64,000 bases of DNA, taken from positions 1 to 64,000 of the forward strand of contig URUF01000006.1 of NCBI GenBank assembly GCA_900550955.1, read 5' to 3'. Source of the DNA: an uncultured Eubacteriales bacterium (GTDB lineage: Bacteria > Bacillota > Clostridia > Christensenellales > Aristaeellaceae). The notes under the pieces were generated by a model, which was given only the letters and a program-made list of their open reading frames with translations, was not told where the DNA came from and did no database searches. Both the position numbers and the translations under genes were made by a program. Below, one piece after another: positions 41,739-50,055 of this stretch. Position 1 is the first letter of the stretch. Every line of letters begins with the position of its first letter.

Positions 41739-43358
41739 ATGAAAAAGCTGGTTAAGGTTTTGCTGGCGCTAATTTTGCTTGGCGCGGGCGGTTATTTTGG
41801 CTGGCGCTATTATCAGGCGCACAGCGTTGCGGCGGTGCAGGCCGTTTCGCAAAGCGCCTACACGGAATACGCCATCGGGCGCGGCAGCCTGTCCAAAACG
41901 GTTACGGGCACGGGTACCCTATCCATCAGCCAAACCGAGGATATCGCCCCCAATTACGCCATAACCGTTACGCGGACGCTAGCGGACGTGGGCGATACGG
42001 TCGCGGCCGGCGACGCGCTTATGACCATCGATACCGACGCGCTAAGAACCGCGGCCGCCACCCTGGAAGCCGAGCTTGACGAAACCGAGAGCGAAATCAC
42101 ATCCATTACCTCCGGCTATTCCAGCACCGCCTATATAAGGATGCCCCAATACGCGCGCATCAAGGAGGTATACATTGAACCGGGCCAATATATCCAGGAC
42201 GTAATGGCGGAGAAGGGCTGTATCGCGCTTGCGTCGCTGGACGGCTGGATGTACGTGGAAACCCCCGCGCAGGAGGGCATGGAAATCGGCTCTACGGTAA
42301 GCGTGCGGGTGGAACGCGCCACGCTGGAGGGCACGGTGCGCGGCCTGGAAAACGGCACGGCCACCATCACCTTCTCCGACGCCTACGGCGCGGAGGGGCA
42401 GGAGGTAACGCTTACCTACAACAAGCAAAGCCTAGGCGCCGCCGTGGCCCATATCCATATGCCCTACCGGCTCACTACCTCGGAAAAGGGCTATATCAGC
42501 GCCGTATATATGCAGCCCAACGACCGCAAGTGGGAAAACAACCGCATATGTTACCTGATCAACGTCCCCGTAAGCGACGATTACGCCGCCCTTTGCGCCA
42601 CGCGTGACAAGCAGGCCGCGCGCCTGGCGGAGATGAAGGCGCTTATGGCCAGCGGCTGCATCTGCGCGCCCGAGGACGGCATCGTAGCCTCTATCGCGCA
42701 GGCGTCCGTTAACGAGCAGGCCGCCGGCACGGTGCTTGCCTCCCTCTATGTGAGCGAGGAAAAGGAAATGGTCGTAACCGTTGACGAGCTGGACATTATT
42801 AACGTGCAGCCAGGCCAGGATGTGGAAATCGCCATGGACGCCATCACGGATAAAACCTATTCCGGCAAGGTAAGCAAGGTAAGCCAGATTGGCACGGCCA
42901 CTAGCGGCGTAACCGTGTACGACGTAACCTTGAGCGTTGAAGGCGACAGCCAGCTGAAGCTTGGCATGAACGGCACGGCCACCATCCGCATTCAGGAGGT
43001 AACGGACGTGCTGCTGGCGCCCATCACGGCGCTCAACAGCTCGCGCGGCAGCAGCTATGTGTGGCTGAAAAGCAGCGACGCGCAAACAGACGAGCCGGGC
43101 CTGCGCGTGGAGGTTGAAACCGGCCTGAGCGACGAAAACTATGTCGAAATCCTAAGCGGCCTAAGCGAGGGCGACGTGGTGCTCATCACCCGCGAGGCCA
43201 GCGTTTCCACCAGCAGCCGCGATGAGAAAATGGACGGCGGCATGCTGTTTGACATGGGCGGCGGCTTGCCCGGGGCCGGCGGAAACCCCGGCGGCAACGG
43301 CGGCGGGGCTCCCAGCGGCAATCCGGGCGGCAACGGCGGCGGCCGCCGCGGCAACTAA
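41739..43358 (+). CDS. MacA/YknX-type efflux adaptor protein
   Basis: A 539-residue membrane-fusion (HlyD-like) protein. One N-terminal TM helix (residues 4-22) is followed by a lipoyl-like half (NYAITVTRTLADVGDTVAAGDAL), a short alpha-hairpin, a second lipoyl half (CICAPEDGIVASI) and beta-barrel strands (VTVDELDIINVQPGQDVEIAM, TYSGKVSKVSQIG). The C-terminal 45 residues are a Gly/Asn/Pro-rich tail, unusual for the family. It is the first gene of a three-gene MacAB-like exporter; there is no TolC, as expected for a Gram-positive, so the adaptor probably acts at the cell surface like YknX. Confidence 0.9.
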   Translation: MKKLVKVLLALILLGAGGYFGWRYYQAHSVAAVQAVSQSAYTEYAIGRGSLSKTVTGTGTLSISQTEDIAPNYAITVTRTLADVGDTVAAGDALMTIDTDALRTAAATLEAELDETESEITSITSGYSSTAYIRMPQYARIKEVYIEPGQYIQDVMAEKGCIALASLDGWMYVETPAQEGMEIGSTVSVRVERATLEGTVRGLENGTATITFSDAYGAEGQEVTLTYNKQSLGAAVAHIHMPYRLTTSEKGYISAVYMQPNDRKWENNRICYLINVPVSDDYAALCATRDKQAARLAEMKALMASGCICAPEDGIVASIAQASVNEQAAGTVLASLYVSEEKEMVVTVDELDIINVQPGQDVEIAMDAITDKTYSGKVSKVSQIGTATSGVTVYDVTLSVEGDSQLKLGMNGTATIRIQEVTDVLLAPITALNSSRGSSYVWLKSSDAQTDEPGLRVEVETGLSDENYVEILSGLSEGDVVLITREASVSTSSRDEKMDGGMLFDMGGGLPGAGGNPGGNGGGAPSGNPGGNGGGRRGN

Positions 43359-43373
43359 GGGGGGGCGCAGGGC

Positions 43374-44072
43374 ATGATTGATATGACGGACGTGGTGAAG
43401 CGCTATACCCTTGGCGGCGAAACCATCTACGCGCTCAACCATATTTCGCTGCATGTGGACGAGGGGGAGTATGTAGCCATCATCGGCCCCTCCGGCAGCG
43501 GCAAAAGCACGCTGATGAACATTATCGGCTGCCTGGATGTGGCGGATGGGGGCAGCTATCTGCTAAACGGCAAGCCCATTCAAAAATACCGCGAGCGCCA
43601 GCTCGCCCACATCCGCAACCAGCAAATCGGCTTCATCTTCCAAGGCTTTAACCTGCTAAGCAAGCTTTCCGCGCTGGAAAACGTGGAGCTGCCTATGATC
43701 TACCAGGGCGTGCGCGCAGGGGAACGCAGGCGGCTGGCCAAGGAGGCGCTGGAGCGCGTGGGCCTGGGCGCGCGCATGAAGCACCGGCCCGCGCAGCTGT
43801 CCGGCGGGCAGCAGCAGCGCTGCGCCATCGCGCGGGCCATCGCGGTAAAGCCCTCGCTGATTTTGGCCGACGAGCCCACCGGCAACCTGGATAAAAAGAC
43901 CGGTCGGGAAATCCTGCAAATTTTCCGCGAGCTGCATGAAGCGGGCAATACCATCGTGCTCATCACGCATGATAACAAGGTGGCGCAGTGCGCCGGGCGC
44001 GTGATCCGCATTGAGGATGGGCATCTATATGAAAACCAGGAGGCGCCGCAGGATGATTTACCAATCGTTTAA
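43374..44072 (+). CDS. MacB/LolD-type ABC transporter ATPase
   Basis: A 232-residue ATPase: Walker A GPSGSGKSTLMNIIG (residues about 37-51), QIGFIFQGFNLLSKLSALENVELPM, signature LSGGQQQRCAIARAIAV, Walker B LILADEPTGNLD, and the H-loop ITHD. It energises the FtsX-like permease encoded next. The ribosome site lies in a seven-G run (43359-43365). Its last 20 bases overlap the permease start. Confidence 0.96.
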   Translation: MIDMTDVVKRYTLGGETIYALNHISLHVDEGEYVAIIGPSGSGKSTLMNIIGCLDVADGGSYLLNGKPIQKYRERQLAHIRNQQIGFIFQGFNLLSKLSALENVELPMIYQGVRAGERRRLAKEALERVGLGARMKHRPAQLSGGQQQRCAIARAIAVKPSLILADEPTGNLDKKTGREILQIFRELHEAGNTIVLITHDNKVAQCAGRVIRIEDGHLYENQEAPQDDLPIV

Positions 44073-45240
44073 AATGGCGCTTAAAGCCATTGCCGGCAAC
44101 AAAATGCGCTCCTTCCTGACCATCCTGGGCGTGGTCATCGGCGTGGTAGCCATCGTGGTGCTGGTAGCCATCGGCCAGGGGGCCAACAGCTCCGTGGTTT
44201 CCAGCATTGAGGGCATGGGCACCAACCTCATCAACGTATCCATCCGCGCGCGGCGTGTGAACCCTATCACCATGGACGGCTTAAACGAGCTGGCGCAAAG
44301 CCAGTACATCGCCCATGTGGCGCCCGTAGCCAACGTGAGCGGCACGGTTAAGGCGGGCGTGAACACCTATGACGACGGCAGCGTGCAGGGCACCGCGCCG
44401 GGCTACGACGAAATCCGCAACTGGACGGTGGCCGAGGGCCGCTTCCTAAAGCAGCCGGATATTGACAACCGCAGCTTTGTGGCCGTAATTGGCGCGGAGG
44501 CGGCCAACGAAATGTACGGCACCGCCCACGCCGTGGGCGAAACTTTCTCCCTAAACGGCTACACCATCACCGTGGTGGGCGTTTTGGAAGCCGTGGGCTC
44601 CAGCGCGTCCGGCAGCAACGATAACCAAATCCTGATTCCCTACACCCTGGCGCAGCGCCTGTTCCAGCAAACGGGCATCTCCTCGTTCTATGTATCGGCC
44701 GCCTCATCGGAGGTGGTCGCGCAGGCGCAAAGCGAGGTGGAGCGCTATCTGGAAAAGGCGTTTGAAGGCTACAACACCTCCTCCTACGGCACGCAGTACA
44801 GCGTGTATAACCAAACCGAGATGCTCTCCACCCTGAGCGAAACCACCAGCACCCTTACGCTGATGCTGGGCGGCATTGCGGGCATCTCGCTGCTGGTGGG
44901 CGGCATTGGCATTATGAACATCATGCTGGTAAGCGTGAGCGAGCGCACGCGGGAAATTGGCATCCGCAAGGCCATTGGCGCGGCGCGCGGCAATATCCTG
45001 ATGCAGTTTTTGATCGAATCGCTGGTGGTGAGCCTGATGGGCGGGCTATTGGGGCTGCTGATATCCGTGGGCGCGGTACGCCTGCTGGGCCCGGTTTTGG
45101 ATATGACGCTCGCCATACCGGTGAACGTGGCGTGGATGGCCATTGCCTTTTCGGTGTTCATCGGCGTGGTATTCGGCATGTATCCGGCCAACAAGGCCAG
45201 CAAGCTGCGCCCCATTGAGGCCCTGCATTACGAGGGCTAA
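44053..45240 (+). CDS. MacB-type ABC transporter permease
   Basis: A 395-residue FtsX/MacB permease: N-terminal TM helix (residues about 20-42, SFLTILGVVIGVVAIVVLVA), a large extracytoplasmic MacB_PCD domain (about 45-240), and three C-terminal TM helices with VSERTREIGIRKAIGAARGNI between the first two. The operon is of the YknXYZ/MacAB type that moves peptides, antibiotics or lipids outward. GGAGG lies 11 bases before the ATG. The operon ends at the terminator 45272-45316. Confidence 0.94.
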   Translation: MIYQSFKMALKAIAGNKMRSFLTILGVVIGVVAIVVLVAIGQGANSSVVSSIEGMGTNLINVSIRARRVNPITMDGLNELAQSQYIAHVAPVANVSGTVKAGVNTYDDGSVQGTAPGYDEIRNWTVAEGRFLKQPDIDNRSFVAVIGAEAANEMYGTAHAVGETFSLNGYTITVVGVLEAVGSSASGSNDNQILIPYTLAQRLFQQTGISSFYVSAASSEVVAQAQSEVERYLEKAFEGYNTSSYGTQYSVYNQTEMLSTLSETTSTLTLMLGGIAGISLLVGGIGIMNIMLVSVSERTREIGIRKAIGAARGNILMQFLIESLVVSLMGGLLGLLISVGAVRLLGPVLDMTLAIPVNVAWMAIAFSVFIGVVFGMYPANKASKLRPIEALHYEG

Positions 45241-45271
45241 GGTTTTAAAACACACGCATGGAACCCCTTCG

Positions 45272-45316
45272 GGCCGCGCATGCTAGTTCCGCAGGAACGG
45301 CAGCGCGGCCTTTTTT
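45272..45316 (+). terminator. Terminator of the MacAB-like operon
   Basis: GGCCGCGC pairs with GCGCGGCC followed by six T; an inner GTTCC/GGAAC hairpin sits in the loop. It ends only 29 bases before gpr, so a gpr promoter must overlap it or be weak. Confidence 0.8.
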
Positions 45317-45344
45317 GCGCGCCGTGAAAGGATGGGAGCAGCAT

Positions 45345-46271
45345 ATGCGTGGGTTTCGGACGGATTTGGCTATGGAAACGCTCGGGCAGGGCGGCGCGGG
45401 GATAGAGGGCGTGCGGGTGAGCACGCACCGCATGGGCGGCATCACCCATACGCGTATCCGCATTGAAAAACAAAGCGCGGCAGAGCTGCTGGGGCGGCAG
45501 CCGGGCGAATACATCACGCTGGAATATCACGACCTGCCCCGCTGCGACGCGCATACCCGCGAGCTTCTGGCCCGCATGGTGGCGCAGGGCGTGCGCGGCC
45601 TTTTGCCTTCGGAGGGCGAGGTGCTGGTTGTTGGCCTGGGCAACCGCAACGTAACCGCGGATGCGCTGGGCACCCGCGTGGTGGAGCGCATGCTGGTTAC
45701 CCGCCACCTAAGGCAGGCCATGACGCGCGAGCTCAGGGGCAAGCTGCGCGGCGTAAGCGCCATTGCGCCGGGCGTGCTGGGCCTTACCGGCATTGAAACG
45801 GCGGAGCTGTGCCGCGGCCTGGTGCGCCATGTAAACCCCGCCGCCGTAATCGCCATAGATGCGTTGGCCGCCTTTGAAAGCGAGCGCATCTGCACCACGG
45901 TACAAATCACCAACACGGGCATCGAGCCGGGCAGCGGCGTGGGCAACCACCGGCTGGGCCTTACGCAGGAAACGCTGGGCGTGCGGGTGATCGCCGTGGG
46001 CGTGCCCATGGTGGTATACGCCTCCACCATCGCCCGCGACGCCATGGCCCGCCTGATCGACGCCTACGGCATCTTCCGCTCCGGGCACGAGGAGGCCGCG
46101 CAGCGGCTTTTGCGCCAGGTTTCCGAGGGCTTCCTGGGCGATATGGTGGTTACCCCGCGCGAGATCGACGAGCTTGTGCTCAACGTGGCGGATCTGCTCA
46201 GCGATGGGCTGAACCAGGCGTTGCAGCCCGCGGTCGACCGCGATACCCTGCATATGTACATGCATGCGTAG
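45345..46271 (+). CDS. gpr: Germination protease Gpr
   Basis: A 308-residue spore protease of peptidase family A25/Gpr, which degrades small acid-soluble proteins when spores germinate. The N-terminal FRTDLAMET stretch resembles the SASP-like self-processing site, followed by EGVRVSTHRMGGITHTRI, VVGLGNRNVTADALGTRVV, SAIAPGVLGLTGIET, IAIDALAA and NTGIEPGSGVGNHR, all strongly conserved. GGGAG precedes the ATG. With spoIIP 50 bases downstream it reproduces the conserved gpr-spoIIP order of spore formers, which is the best taxonomic evidence in the window. Confidence 0.97.
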   Translation: MRGFRTDLAMETLGQGGAGIEGVRVSTHRMGGITHTRIRIEKQSAAELLGRQPGEYITLEYHDLPRCDAHTRELLARMVAQGVRGLLPSEGEVLVVGLGNRNVTADALGTRVVERMLVTRHLRQAMTRELRGKLRGVSAIAPGVLGLTGIETAELCRGLVRHVNPAAVIAIDALAAFESERICTTVQITNTGIEPGSGVGNHRLGLTQETLGVRVIAVGVPMVVYASTIARDAMARLIDAYGIFRSGHEEAAQRLLRQVSEGFLGDMVVTPREIDELVLNVADLLSDGLNQALQPAVDRDTLHMYMHA

Positions 46272-46300
46272 CATATACTGAAATGCGAACGGCATAAATT
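46271..46300 (+). promoter_or_regulatory. Sporulation-type promoter before spoIIP
   Basis: GCATATA, a 15-base spacer and CATAAATT resemble sigma-E or sigma-G promoters (CATATT/CATACAT or GCATA/CATnnTA) and not sigma-A. It lies 20 bases before the spoIIP ATG and begins at the gpr stop codon. Confidence 0.5.
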
Positions 46301-46320
46301 GTGGACAGGCGGTGAACGGG

Positions 46321-47328
46321 ATGAACGACAGGCAACAATTCATCCGGCAGGCGGCGGCGCTGCTGCTGGCGCTGCTGGTGGGCGCATACGCGGGCATGCT
46401 TATGCCGCGCGGCAATCAAGCGCCCCCTCCCGCGCCGCCGCCCGCGCCTGCGCAGGATTCCGACGCCGTACCCGCTTATGCCGCCTGGCTCATGGAGGAC
46501 GATCATCTTTTGCTGGCGGGCGAAACGCCGGAAACCACAGCGGAGGCGCAGGAAGAAAACCTGTTTGCCATTTCGCCCGTATCCACGCCCGTACCCACGC
46601 CCGGGCCCAGCGCGGCACAGACGCCCGCGCCCACGGCCCAACCCGGCTTCGCCATCGAGGTATTGGGGGCGCAAACCGCAGCGCCCCGCAAGCGGGTGCT
46701 CATTTACCACACGCACACCTACGAGGCCTATGAACCCACGAAGGACGATCCCTACCAGCCTACCGAGCAATGGCGCACTGCGGACAGCGCGCACAATGTG
46801 GTGCGCGTTGGCGAGGAGCTTGCGGGCCTGCTGCGCGGGCTGGGCGTGGAGGTTGTGCACGATGTAACGGCCTTTGAGCCGCCCAACCTGGGCAGCGCCT
46901 ATACCCGTTCGCTTGAAATGCTTACAAAGCGCATCCAAACGGGCGAGCGCTATGATTTGTATATCGATTTGCACCGCGACGCCTACGCCGCCTCCTACAC
47001 CGGTCCCAATACCGTAGCCATTGGCGGCGTGGAAGCCGCCAAGCTGATGCTGCTCATCGGCAAGGGGGACGGGCAGACCGGCCAGGGCTTTGATGAAAAA
47101 CCAAACTGGCAGGGAAACCTTTCCATTGCCCAAACCATTACCGACGCGCTGAACGCGCAGGGCGCGGGCCTGTGCAGGGACGTATGCGTCAAAAGCGGCC
47201 GGTTCAACCAGCATGTTTCGCTTGGCTGCGTGCTGATTGAGGCCGGGAATAACCATAACACGCTAAAAGAGGTGCTTGCCGCCATGCCCTACCTGGCCGA
47301 CGCCATCGCCCAGTACCTTTGCCAGTAA
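46321..47328 (+). CDS. spoIIP: Stage II sporulation protein P
   Basis: A 335-residue SpoIIP, the amidase and endopeptidase that removes septal peptidoglycan to drive forespore engulfment. One TM helix (residues about 8-26), a Pro-rich linker (to about 115), then the amidase domain: VLIYHTHTYEAYEP with Zn ligands, NVVRVGEELAGLLRGLG, YDLYIDLHRDAY and GNLSIAQTITDALN. AGGCGG is eight bases before this ATG; a GTG nine bases upstream is less well placed. It partners with SpoIID and SpoIIM, not in the window. Confidence 0.95.
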   Translation: MNDRQQFIRQAAALLLALLVGAYAGMLMPRGNQAPPPAPPPAPAQDSDAVPAYAAWLMEDDHLLLAGETPETTAEAQEENLFAISPVSTPVPTPGPSAAQTPAPTAQPGFAIEVLGAQTAAPRKRVLIYHTHTYEAYEPTKDDPYQPTEQWRTADSAHNVVRVGEELAGLLRGLGVEVVHDVTAFEPPNLGSAYTRSLEMLTKRIQTGERYDLYIDLHRDAYAASYTGPNTVAIGGVEAAKLMLLIGKGDGQTGQGFDEKPNWQGNLSIAQTITDALNAQGAGLCRDVCVKSGRFNQHVSLGCVLIEAGNNHNTLKEVLAAMPYLADAIAQYLCQ

Positions 47329-47353
47329 CCCTTCGCCATGCCCGCAGACGGAC

Positions 47354-47382
47354 TTGAAAAAGGCCGCTCTTGCGGGTATAAT
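47354..47382 (+). promoter_or_regulatory. Promoter of murI
   Basis: TTGAAA, 17-base spacer, TATAAT, 16 bases before the first ATG. Confidence 0.7.
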
Positions 47383-47397
47383 CGTGTGCGGAGGTGG

Positions 47398-48183
47398 ATG
47401 GCCTTGAACGATCGTCCGGTAGGCGTTTTTGACAGCGGGCTTGGCGGCATTAGCGTGCTGGGCGAGGCGCTGCGCGTCCTCCCGAAGGAAAACTTCGTCT
47501 ATTTTGGCGATACCCAAAACATCCCCTATGGCGATAAGCCGCCTGAACTGGTATTCCGCTACACGCATCAGGCCGTGGACAGGCTGATCGCGCACGGCTG
47601 CAAAGCGATTGTGATCGCGTGCAACACGGCCACCAGCGTGGCCGCCGGCGCCCTGCGGCAGGAGCTTACCATGCCCATAATCGGCATGGAGCCCGCGCTC
47701 AAGCCCGCCTCGCTGCTGCCGGGCGGGGGGCAGGTGCTGGTAATGGCCACGCAGGTTACGCTGTCGCAGCCCAAATTTCAAAGCCTGATGGCGCTTTATG
47801 GCCGGGACGCTATTCCCCTGCCCTGCCCCGGGCTGATGGAATGCGTGGAGGCGGGCGAGCTGGAAGGCCCCCGTGTGGAAAAGGTGCTCGGCGCTTTGCT
47901 TGCGCCCTACCGGTGCGTGCCCATCAAGGCGGTGGTGCTGGGCTGCACGCATTATCCCTTCCTGCGCAGGGCCATCGCGCGCTTCTTCGCGCCCGCAACG
48001 CCGCTGATCGACGGCAACCTGGGCACGGCCATGCAGCTTGGCCGCCGCCTGGCGCAGGAGGGGCTGGAAAGCCCCGGGCCCGGCGGCAGGGTAACGTTTC
48101 TTTCCTCCCTGGAGGGCGGGGAACCCGTCAGCCGCATGCAGCATATGCTGGAGCTGTGGCGCGCAACCGCGGGCGACGGCTGA
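47398..48183 (+). CDS. murI: Glutamate racemase
   Basis: A 261-residue MurI, which supplies D-glutamate for peptidoglycan. The two catalytic Cys are in VIACNTATSV and VLGCTHYPFLR; VGVFDSGLGGISVL, YFGDTQNIPYG and EPALKPA are also conserved. The ATG is only three bases from GGAGG; a TTG two codons later (47404) has better spacing (nine bases), so the true start may be MNDRPVG. It is probably cotranscribed with the 2-epimerase. Confidence 0.96.
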   Translation: MALNDRPVGVFDSGLGGISVLGEALRVLPKENFVYFGDTQNIPYGDKPPELVFRYTHQAVDRLIAHGCKAIVIACNTATSVAAGALRQELTMPIIGMEPALKPASLLPGGGQVLVMATQVTLSQPKFQSLMALYGRDAIPLPCPGLMECVEAGELEGPRVEKVLGALLAPYRCVPIKAVVLGCTHYPFLRRAIARFFAPATPLIDGNLGTAMQLGRRLAQEGLESPGPGGRVTFLSSLEGGEPVSRMQHMLELWRATAGDG

Positions 48184-48216
48184 ACAAAAGCCGCTGAAAA
48201 CGCGGCGGATTGGGGT

Positions 48217-49320
48217 ATGCAAATGAAAAAGGTGATGCTTATCTTTGGCACCCGGCCCGAGGCAATTAAAATGTGCCCCCTGGTGCTGGAGCTGAAACGG
48301 CGTCCCGCGTTTGAAACGGTTGTGTGCGTAACCGGCCAGCACAGGCAAATGCTGGACCAGATACTGAGCTGTTTCCACGTTGAGCCGGAATACGACCTGT
48401 GCATCATGCGTGAAAAGCAAACGCTGTTTGATGTGACCATCGCCATTTTGGAGGGGCTCAGGCGCATTTTGGAAAGCGAGCGGCCCGATGTGGTGCTGGT
48501 GCACGGGGACACCTCCACCGCCTTTGTGGCCGCGCTGGCCTGCTTTTATATGCAGATTCCCGTGGGCCATGTGGAGGCGGGGCTGCGCACCTATAACCTG
48601 TATTCCCCCTTCCCGGAGGAATTTAACCGCCAGGCGGTGGATTTGATGGCAAGGTTCTATTTTGCGCCCACGGAAACAAGCCGTCAAAACCTTCTTAGGG
48701 AGGGCAAGCCGGACGCGCACGTACACGTGACCGGCAATACCGTGATTGACGCGCTGGAAACCACCGTGCGCGCCAATTACGCCCATCCCGAAATCGCCTG
48801 GGCCAAGGGCAGCCGGTTAATCCTGCTCACCGCGCACAGGCGCGAAAACCTGGGCGAGCCCATGCACGAAATGTTCCGCGCCATCCGCCGCATTGTGGAT
48901 GAAACGCCGGATGTGAAGGTGCTTTATCCCGTGCACCTGAACCCGGCGGTGCGTGAAATGGCGCAGCGGTGCTTTGACGGGCAAAGCCGTATTCACATGA
49001 TTGAACCGCTGGACGTGCTGGATTTCCACAACCTGATGGCCAACGCCTACCTTATTATGACCGACAGCGGCGGCATCCAGGAGGAGGCCCCGGCCCTTGG
49101 CAAGCCCGTGCTTGTTATGCGCGACACCACCGAGCGCCCCGAGGGCGTAATGGCGGGCACGCTCAGGCTTGTGGGCACGGATGAAAGCACCATCTACGCC
49201 GCCGTGCGCGAGCTATTGACCGATCAGGCCGCCTATCATGAAATGGAGCATGCCGTCAACCCCTATGGCGACGGCCATGCCAGCCGCTACATTGCCGATA
49301 TCCTGGAGCGGGAGCTGTAG
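48217..49320 (+). CDS. wecB: UDP-N-acetylglucosamine 2-epimerase (non-hydrolysing)
   Basis: A 367-residue enzyme converting UDP-GlcNAc to UDP-ManNAc, used for teichoic acid linkage units or capsule. Motifs: IFGTRPEAIKMCPLV near residue 8, VLVHGDTSTAFVAALA, VGHVEAGLRTYN, TGNTVIDAL, LTAHRRENLG and TDSGGIQEEAPALGKPVLV. The ATG at 48217 or the in-frame ATG at 48223 may be used; only a weak GGGG precedes them. It is 33 bases after murI. Confidence 0.95.
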   Translation: MQMKKVMLIFGTRPEAIKMCPLVLELKRRPAFETVVCVTGQHRQMLDQILSCFHVEPEYDLCIMREKQTLFDVTIAILEGLRRILESERPDVVLVHGDTSTAFVAALACFYMQIPVGHVEAGLRTYNLYSPFPEEFNRQAVDLMARFYFAPTETSRQNLLREGKPDAHVHVTGNTVIDALETTVRANYAHPEIAWAKGSRLILLTAHRRENLGEPMHEMFRAIRRIVDETPDVKVLYPVHLNPAVREMAQRCFDGQSRIHMIEPLDVLDFHNLMANAYLIMTDSGGIQEEAPALGKPVLVMRDTTERPEGVMAGTLRLVGTDESTIYAAVRELLTDQAAYHEMEHAVNPYGDGHASRYIADILEREL

Positions 49321-49321
49321 C

Positions 49322-49672
49322 CTAGCGCCTTAGGGCGCGCATGCCCCACAGCGCCAGCGCGCTTAGGCCGCACCAGGCCAGGGTGTAGGGCGCGCAAATC
49401 TGGCCGCGGATATTCAGCGGCGCGCGCCGGTAGTCCCAAATTTGATACCTGCGGTTAAACAGCAGGCCAAACGCGTACTCCACGCCGGTGATGCAAAGGC
49501 CGCCCAACAGCGCCTGCCGCCACAGGGGGCGGCCTTTTTGTATGCGCTGAAGCGCATGCAGCATGCTTAGCGATATCCCGCCTGCCAGCGCCATAGCGGG
49601 ATGGGTGCGCCCCCGCCAGCCGATCTCGATCATAGGATAAAGCAGGGAACCTGTCAAAAACGCGTAGGGCAT
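49322..49672 (-). CDS. CmpB-family (DUF1113) small membrane protein
   Basis: A 116-residue membrane protein with three or four hydrophobic segments and the family motif RYQIWDYRRAPLNIRGQICA. Members are annotated as putative ABC transporter permeases (ABC_trans_CmpB), although no transport activity is established. GGGAG precedes the ATG. It converges on the 2-epimerase with a single base between stops. Confidence 0.75.
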   Translation of the reverse strand: MPYAFLTGSLLYPMIEIGWRGRTHPAMALAGGISLSMLHALQRIQKGRPLWRQALLGGLCITGVEYAFGLLFNRRYQIWDYRRAPLNIRGQICAPYTLAWCGLSALALWGMRALRR

Positions 49673-49688
49673 ATGGATACTCCCTTTC

Positions 49689-49946
49689 CCGCGCGGGCTA
49701 TTGGCCGCCGCGTCCGAGCGTCGAAAAAGTCCGCCTGCGGCGGTCTTTTCCGCCGAAGAAGCGCCGTTTGCCTACTCGCCTAAGGCTTGCCGGGCGGCAA
49801 ACGGCGTAAGGAAACCTTGCTGCGCAAGGCTTCCGAAGCCGGCGCGCATGTCGCCAGCTTCGGATTGCACTTGGAGGGCCCGGGCCCTCCAAGCCTCCCA
49901 GGGGGATATCGATAGGCTGCCGCGCGGGCTATTGGCCGCCGCGTCC
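49689..49946. repeat. Hairpin array flanked by a 27-base direct repeat
   Basis: The 27-base sequence at 49689-49715 recurs exactly at 49920-49946 (it contains CTATTGGCCGCC). Between them five stem-loops follow one another: 49725-49749 (AAAAG-T-CCGCC type), 49762-49772 with 49796-49806 (perfect 11 bases), 49810-49834, 49833-49863, and the perfect 22-base palindrome 49871-49892. No reading frame is credible. The last two hairpins and the tail recur at 1-84. It fills the 380-base gap between the divergent CmpB and GT1 genes except for the promoter at 49986-50014. Confidence 0.85.
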
Positions 49947-49985
49947 CCTTTAGCATGCCCACCCTCGCGCGGCCCATACCATCCA

Positions 49986-50014
49986 TTGCATTTCGACAGT
50001 ATCTGCGCTATACT
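49986..50014 (+). promoter_or_regulatory. Promoter of the GT1-feo-nrdG-ans operon
   Basis: TTGCAT, 17-base spacer, TATACT. The spacer contains TTCGACA, the complement of a Spo0A box (TGTCGAA), and CAGTAT/ATACTG flanks the -10. 42 bases remain to the ATG. Confidence 0.55.
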
Positions 50015-50055
50015 GTGAAAGTATACTGATTATACCTTTAGGGGGTGCCCGGCGC

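Noticed and set aside
43359..43365. A seven-G run in the ribosome binding site of the MacB-type ATPase, considered as another slippage site.
   Set aside because: It is shorter than the three G9 tracts and outside a coding region; it may alter spacing but there is no evidence for variation.
47263..48786. A 507-codon minus-strand frame across murI and the 2-epimerase.
   Set aside because: Both plus-strand genes are certain and the antisense translation shows no domain.
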